In this document: positions 62,437 through 64,000 of the stretch, piece after piece
Position numbering within the stretch: the first letter of the stretch is position 1
Layout of the letters: each line of letters begins with the position of its first letter
DNA from: AP-15 sp963818695
Lineage (GTDB): Bacteria > Pseudomonadota > Alphaproteobacteria > ATCC43930 > CGMCC-115725
Assembly (NCBI GenBank): GCA_963818695.1
Contig: CAWFTG010000009.1
Span: 62,001 to 126,000 of the forward strand
DNA length: 64,000 nt
Reading direction: 5' to 3'
The notes under the pieces: model-generated
Database searches by the model: none
Told to the model about the DNA's origin: nothing
The model's input: the letters and a program-made list of their open reading frames with translations, nothing else
Program-made: the position numbers and the translations under genes

Positions 62437-63101
62437 CCCCAAGGATCTCCCATAGCTGTCGCGGCGCGCTCCTGCAGCTCCAGCAATGCATGCGCCCGCG
62501 TCGCCGACGGCACAAGCGTTAAAGCGGCCAGATCCTCCGGTGTATCGACGTCGAGCGCAATGCCCGGGAGGCGCAGCACGGTCGGGCGGATGCCGCATGC
62601 CTCGGCCGCCCGCAAATGCGGGAAGAAGCTATCCTCGCCAAAACGCAAGGGGACGGCATCGGGCGGCGAGCAGATGATCGCATTCGATCCTCGCTCGTCG
62701 CGCGACGGAGCGATCGTGAACGCCGGCGCCGGGCGATGGGCGGCTAGAAGCTGCGTGATCTCGGCAGGAATGACGAGCGGAATGTCGCCGGGCACGGTAA
62801 GCATGCCGGGACATCCCTCCGCGGCGAGGAGCCTTGCCGCGGCCGCAACCGCTCCGCTGTGCCCGTCGCGGGCACCTGTCTCGATGATGCGCGCACCATA
62901 GCGCGCCGCCAGCCTGCGCGCCGCCGCGTCGACCGTCACGATCGCGAGCCCGCCGAGACCCGGCGTCGCGGCGAGCGCCGTCAATACATCCTCGAGCATC
63001 GCCAGCATCAGTGCCCGCCGCCGCTCGGGCGACAGCACCGGCGTCAACCGTTCCTTGGCCCGATCCAGCTCCTTGACCGGAACGACCGTCCACACACCCA
63101 T
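62433..63101 (-). CDS. cofC: Phospholactate/PEP guanylyltransferase CofC (FbiD)
   Basis: A 222-residue nucleotidyltransferase that activates 2-phospho-L-lactate (or phosphoenolpyruvate in bacteria) with GTP in coenzyme F420 synthesis. The start MGVWTVVPVKELDRAKERL is the family signature, with PGDIPLV and DERGSNAIICSPP following, then ALDVDTPEDLAALT. ATG 63101 is one base after the cofD stop (TGACATG); an open frame to 63161 is a shadow of cofD. The stop overlaps the cofG start. The arrangement cofD-cofC-cofG-cofH is one operon. Confidence 0.92.
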   Translation of the reverse strand: MGVWTVVPVKELDRAKERLTPVLSPERRRALMLAMLEDVLTALAATPGLGGLAIVTVDAAARRLAARYGARIIETGARDGHSGAVAAAARLLAAEGCPGMLTVPGDIPLVIPAEITQLLAAHRPAPAFTIAPSRDERGSNAIICSPPDAVPLRFGEDSFFPHLRAAEACGIRPTVLRLPGIALDVDTPEDLAALTLVPSATRAHALLELQERAATAMGDPWG

Positions 63102-63102
63102 G

Positions 63103-64000
63103 TCAAACACCGCGGCCGGCCACCGCGAGCACCACCCTCGCCAAGACTTCACGGTCCTCAATCGACGACATGAACGTGTGCGCCAATCTCACCGGAATAC
63201 CAAGGTCCTTAGCCTCTCCCGCATCTGCCTCGTCGGCGATGAAGACGTCGAGGATGTCCTCGTAGTGCCGCGCGACAGCAGCAGCGCCGACCGGTAGACC
63301 GAGCTCGGCCATGATCTTGGCCGTCGGGCCCTTGACCGCCTTGCCGCCAATGATCGGCGAAACCGCGGCTACCGGCGCGCGGCAGGCACGCAACGCATCT
63401 CGCACCTCAGGTAGGCTGAGGATCGGGTCGATGCTGAGAAACGGGTTCGACGGGCAGACCACGACAATATCGAGATCATCGCCGGCAAGCGCGGCGAGCA
63501 AATCGGGGTTGGCGCGCGCCTCCCAGGCGCCGGCATAGGCAATCTCGCGTATTACCGGTGAAGCCCGCCGCCGGACGAAATAGTCCTGGAAGTCGAGCCA
63601 GTCCTCATCGGTTCGCAAGCGAGTGCGGACACGGTCGTCACTCATCGGCAGCAGCCGCGCCGAGATGGCGAGGCGGCGGCGGAAATCATCGGTGATCTGC
63701 GAGAGGCTCTCACCGGCGACGAGCCGCCGGGTGCGCTCGACATGGGTGGCCAAATCGCCGTCGCCGAGCTTAAACCAGGTTTCACCGCCCAGTGCCTCGA
63801 GAGCCGCCATGAACGTCCAGGTCTCGTTACGCCTGCCCCATCCGAGTTCCGGGTTGTCGATGCCGGCGAGCGTGTAAAGGAGCGTGTCGATATCGGGCGA
63901 AATCGAGAGGCCAAGGTGCTCGAAATCGTCGCCGGTGTTGGCGACGACGGTCAGCTTCCCTGGCGGCAAAACGCGGTATAGGCCGAGGGCCAGCTTGGCG
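63103..64000 (-). CDS. cofD: 2-phospho-L-lactate transferase CofD (FbiA), cut by window end
   Basis: CofD joins the activated phospholactate/PEP unit to FO, giving F420-0. The visible part (about 299 residues) runs from AKLALGLYRVLPPGKLTVVANTGDD, in frame to base 63999. It continues with FEHLGLSISPDIDTLLYTLAG, WFKLGDGDLATHVERTRRL and VVCPSNPFLSIDPIL, and ends LARVVLAVAGRGV. The GGVGGAK start of the family lies just outside the window. It is followed by cofC with one base between. The gene for the glutamyl ligase (CofE/FbiB) is not in the window and may lie to the right. Confidence 0.93.
   Translation of the reverse strand, partial: AKLALGLYRVLPPGKLTVVANTGDDFEHLGLSISPDIDTLLYTLAGIDNPELGWGRRNETWTFMAALEALGGETWFKLGDGDLATHVERTRRLVAGESLSQITDDFRRRLAISARLLPMSDDRVRTRLRTDEDWLDFQDYFVRRRASPVIREIAYAGAWEARANPDLLAALAGDDLDIVVVCPSNPFLSIDPILSLPEVRDALRACRAPVAAVSPIIGGKAVKGPTAKIMAELGLPVGAAAVARHYEDILDVFIADEADAGEAKDLGIPVRLAHTFMSSIEDREVLARVVLAVAGRGV

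Noticed and set aside
61012..62901. Plus-strand open frame of 629 codons across cofG and cofC
   Set aside because: It is opposite genes with clear radical SAM and guanylyltransferase motifs, and its own sequence has no recognisable domain.
1..64000. CRISPR array, rRNA genes, complete insertion sequence, prophage
   Set aside because: No regularly spaced direct repeats, no rRNA-like sequence, and no intact transposase, integrase or phage gene was seen.

Overview
The window is a high-G+C chromosomal segment of an alphaproteobacterium. The evidence is gene order: lptF-lptG-lptD-surA-pdxA-rsmA on the plus strand, yicC-mltG-fabF-acpP-fabG-fabD on the minus strand, then rpsF-rpsR-DUF2232-rplI, cfa and dnaB on the plus strand. 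This conserved housekeeping block (1 to about 19 kb) looks like a Rhodospirillales-type genome. One departure stands out: the slot between rsmA and yicC, where alphaproteobacteria usually carry gmk, holds an AT-richer gene for a cytidylate-kinase-like P-loop protein.

From about 19 to 30.8 kb is a mixed metabolic region: ribonuclease D, a ketopantoate-reductase-like protein, a metal-dependent amidohydrolase, cobT, a LigI-like amidohydrolase (frameshifted), a GhrA-like hydroxyacid dehydrogenase, a broken universal stress protein, a Spy-like periplasmic protein, two luciferase-like monooxygenases (LLM; the second frameshifted), and an alpha/beta-hydrolase that has Lys where the nucleophile should be. 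From 30.8 to 38.2 kb lies the classical pair pbpC plus bacterial alpha-2-macroglobulin; the macroglobulin frame is broken nine times. Then follow a GarR-like reductase, a class III CoA-transferase, an ABC-type binding protein, and a very large fused Fe-S/flavin oxidoreductase (GltD-like plus a PyrK/FNR-like C-terminus).

From 45 to 59.7 kb: an internally deleted REP-associated transposase between inverted REP sequences, sthA, a hydantoinase/carbamoylase-type amidohydrolase, a hydrolase-LLM-hydrolase module, a truncated copy of a MetE-like gene whose intact copy lies 5 kb downstream, and a porin / secreted propeller / Tat-exported DyP-peroxidase cluster with Fur-like boxes in front. An SDR and a zinc alcohol dehydrogenase complete it. 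The right end (59.9 to 64 kb) is a coenzyme F420 biosynthesis operon reading leftward: cofD (cut by the window), cofC, cofG and cofH. The genes overlap or nearly abut. CofG and CofH stay in the same frame on both sides of a palindromic repeat that carries the stop between them, so they may be a broken fused FbiC. F420 synthesis plus three LLM proteins suggests F420-dependent oxidoreductions, though the LLM cofactor cannot be read from sequence.

A recurrent oddity is frameshifts. By hand-tracking of frames, about nineteen of twenty shifts outside the USP pseudogene are explained by one surplus base, and the flanking protein stays well conserved without in-frame stops. That argues for an insertion-biased assembly error more than for gene decay, but raw reads are needed to decide. 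Several palindromic intergenic repeat families are scattered through the window. No tRNA, rRNA, CRISPR array or complete insertion sequence was seen.
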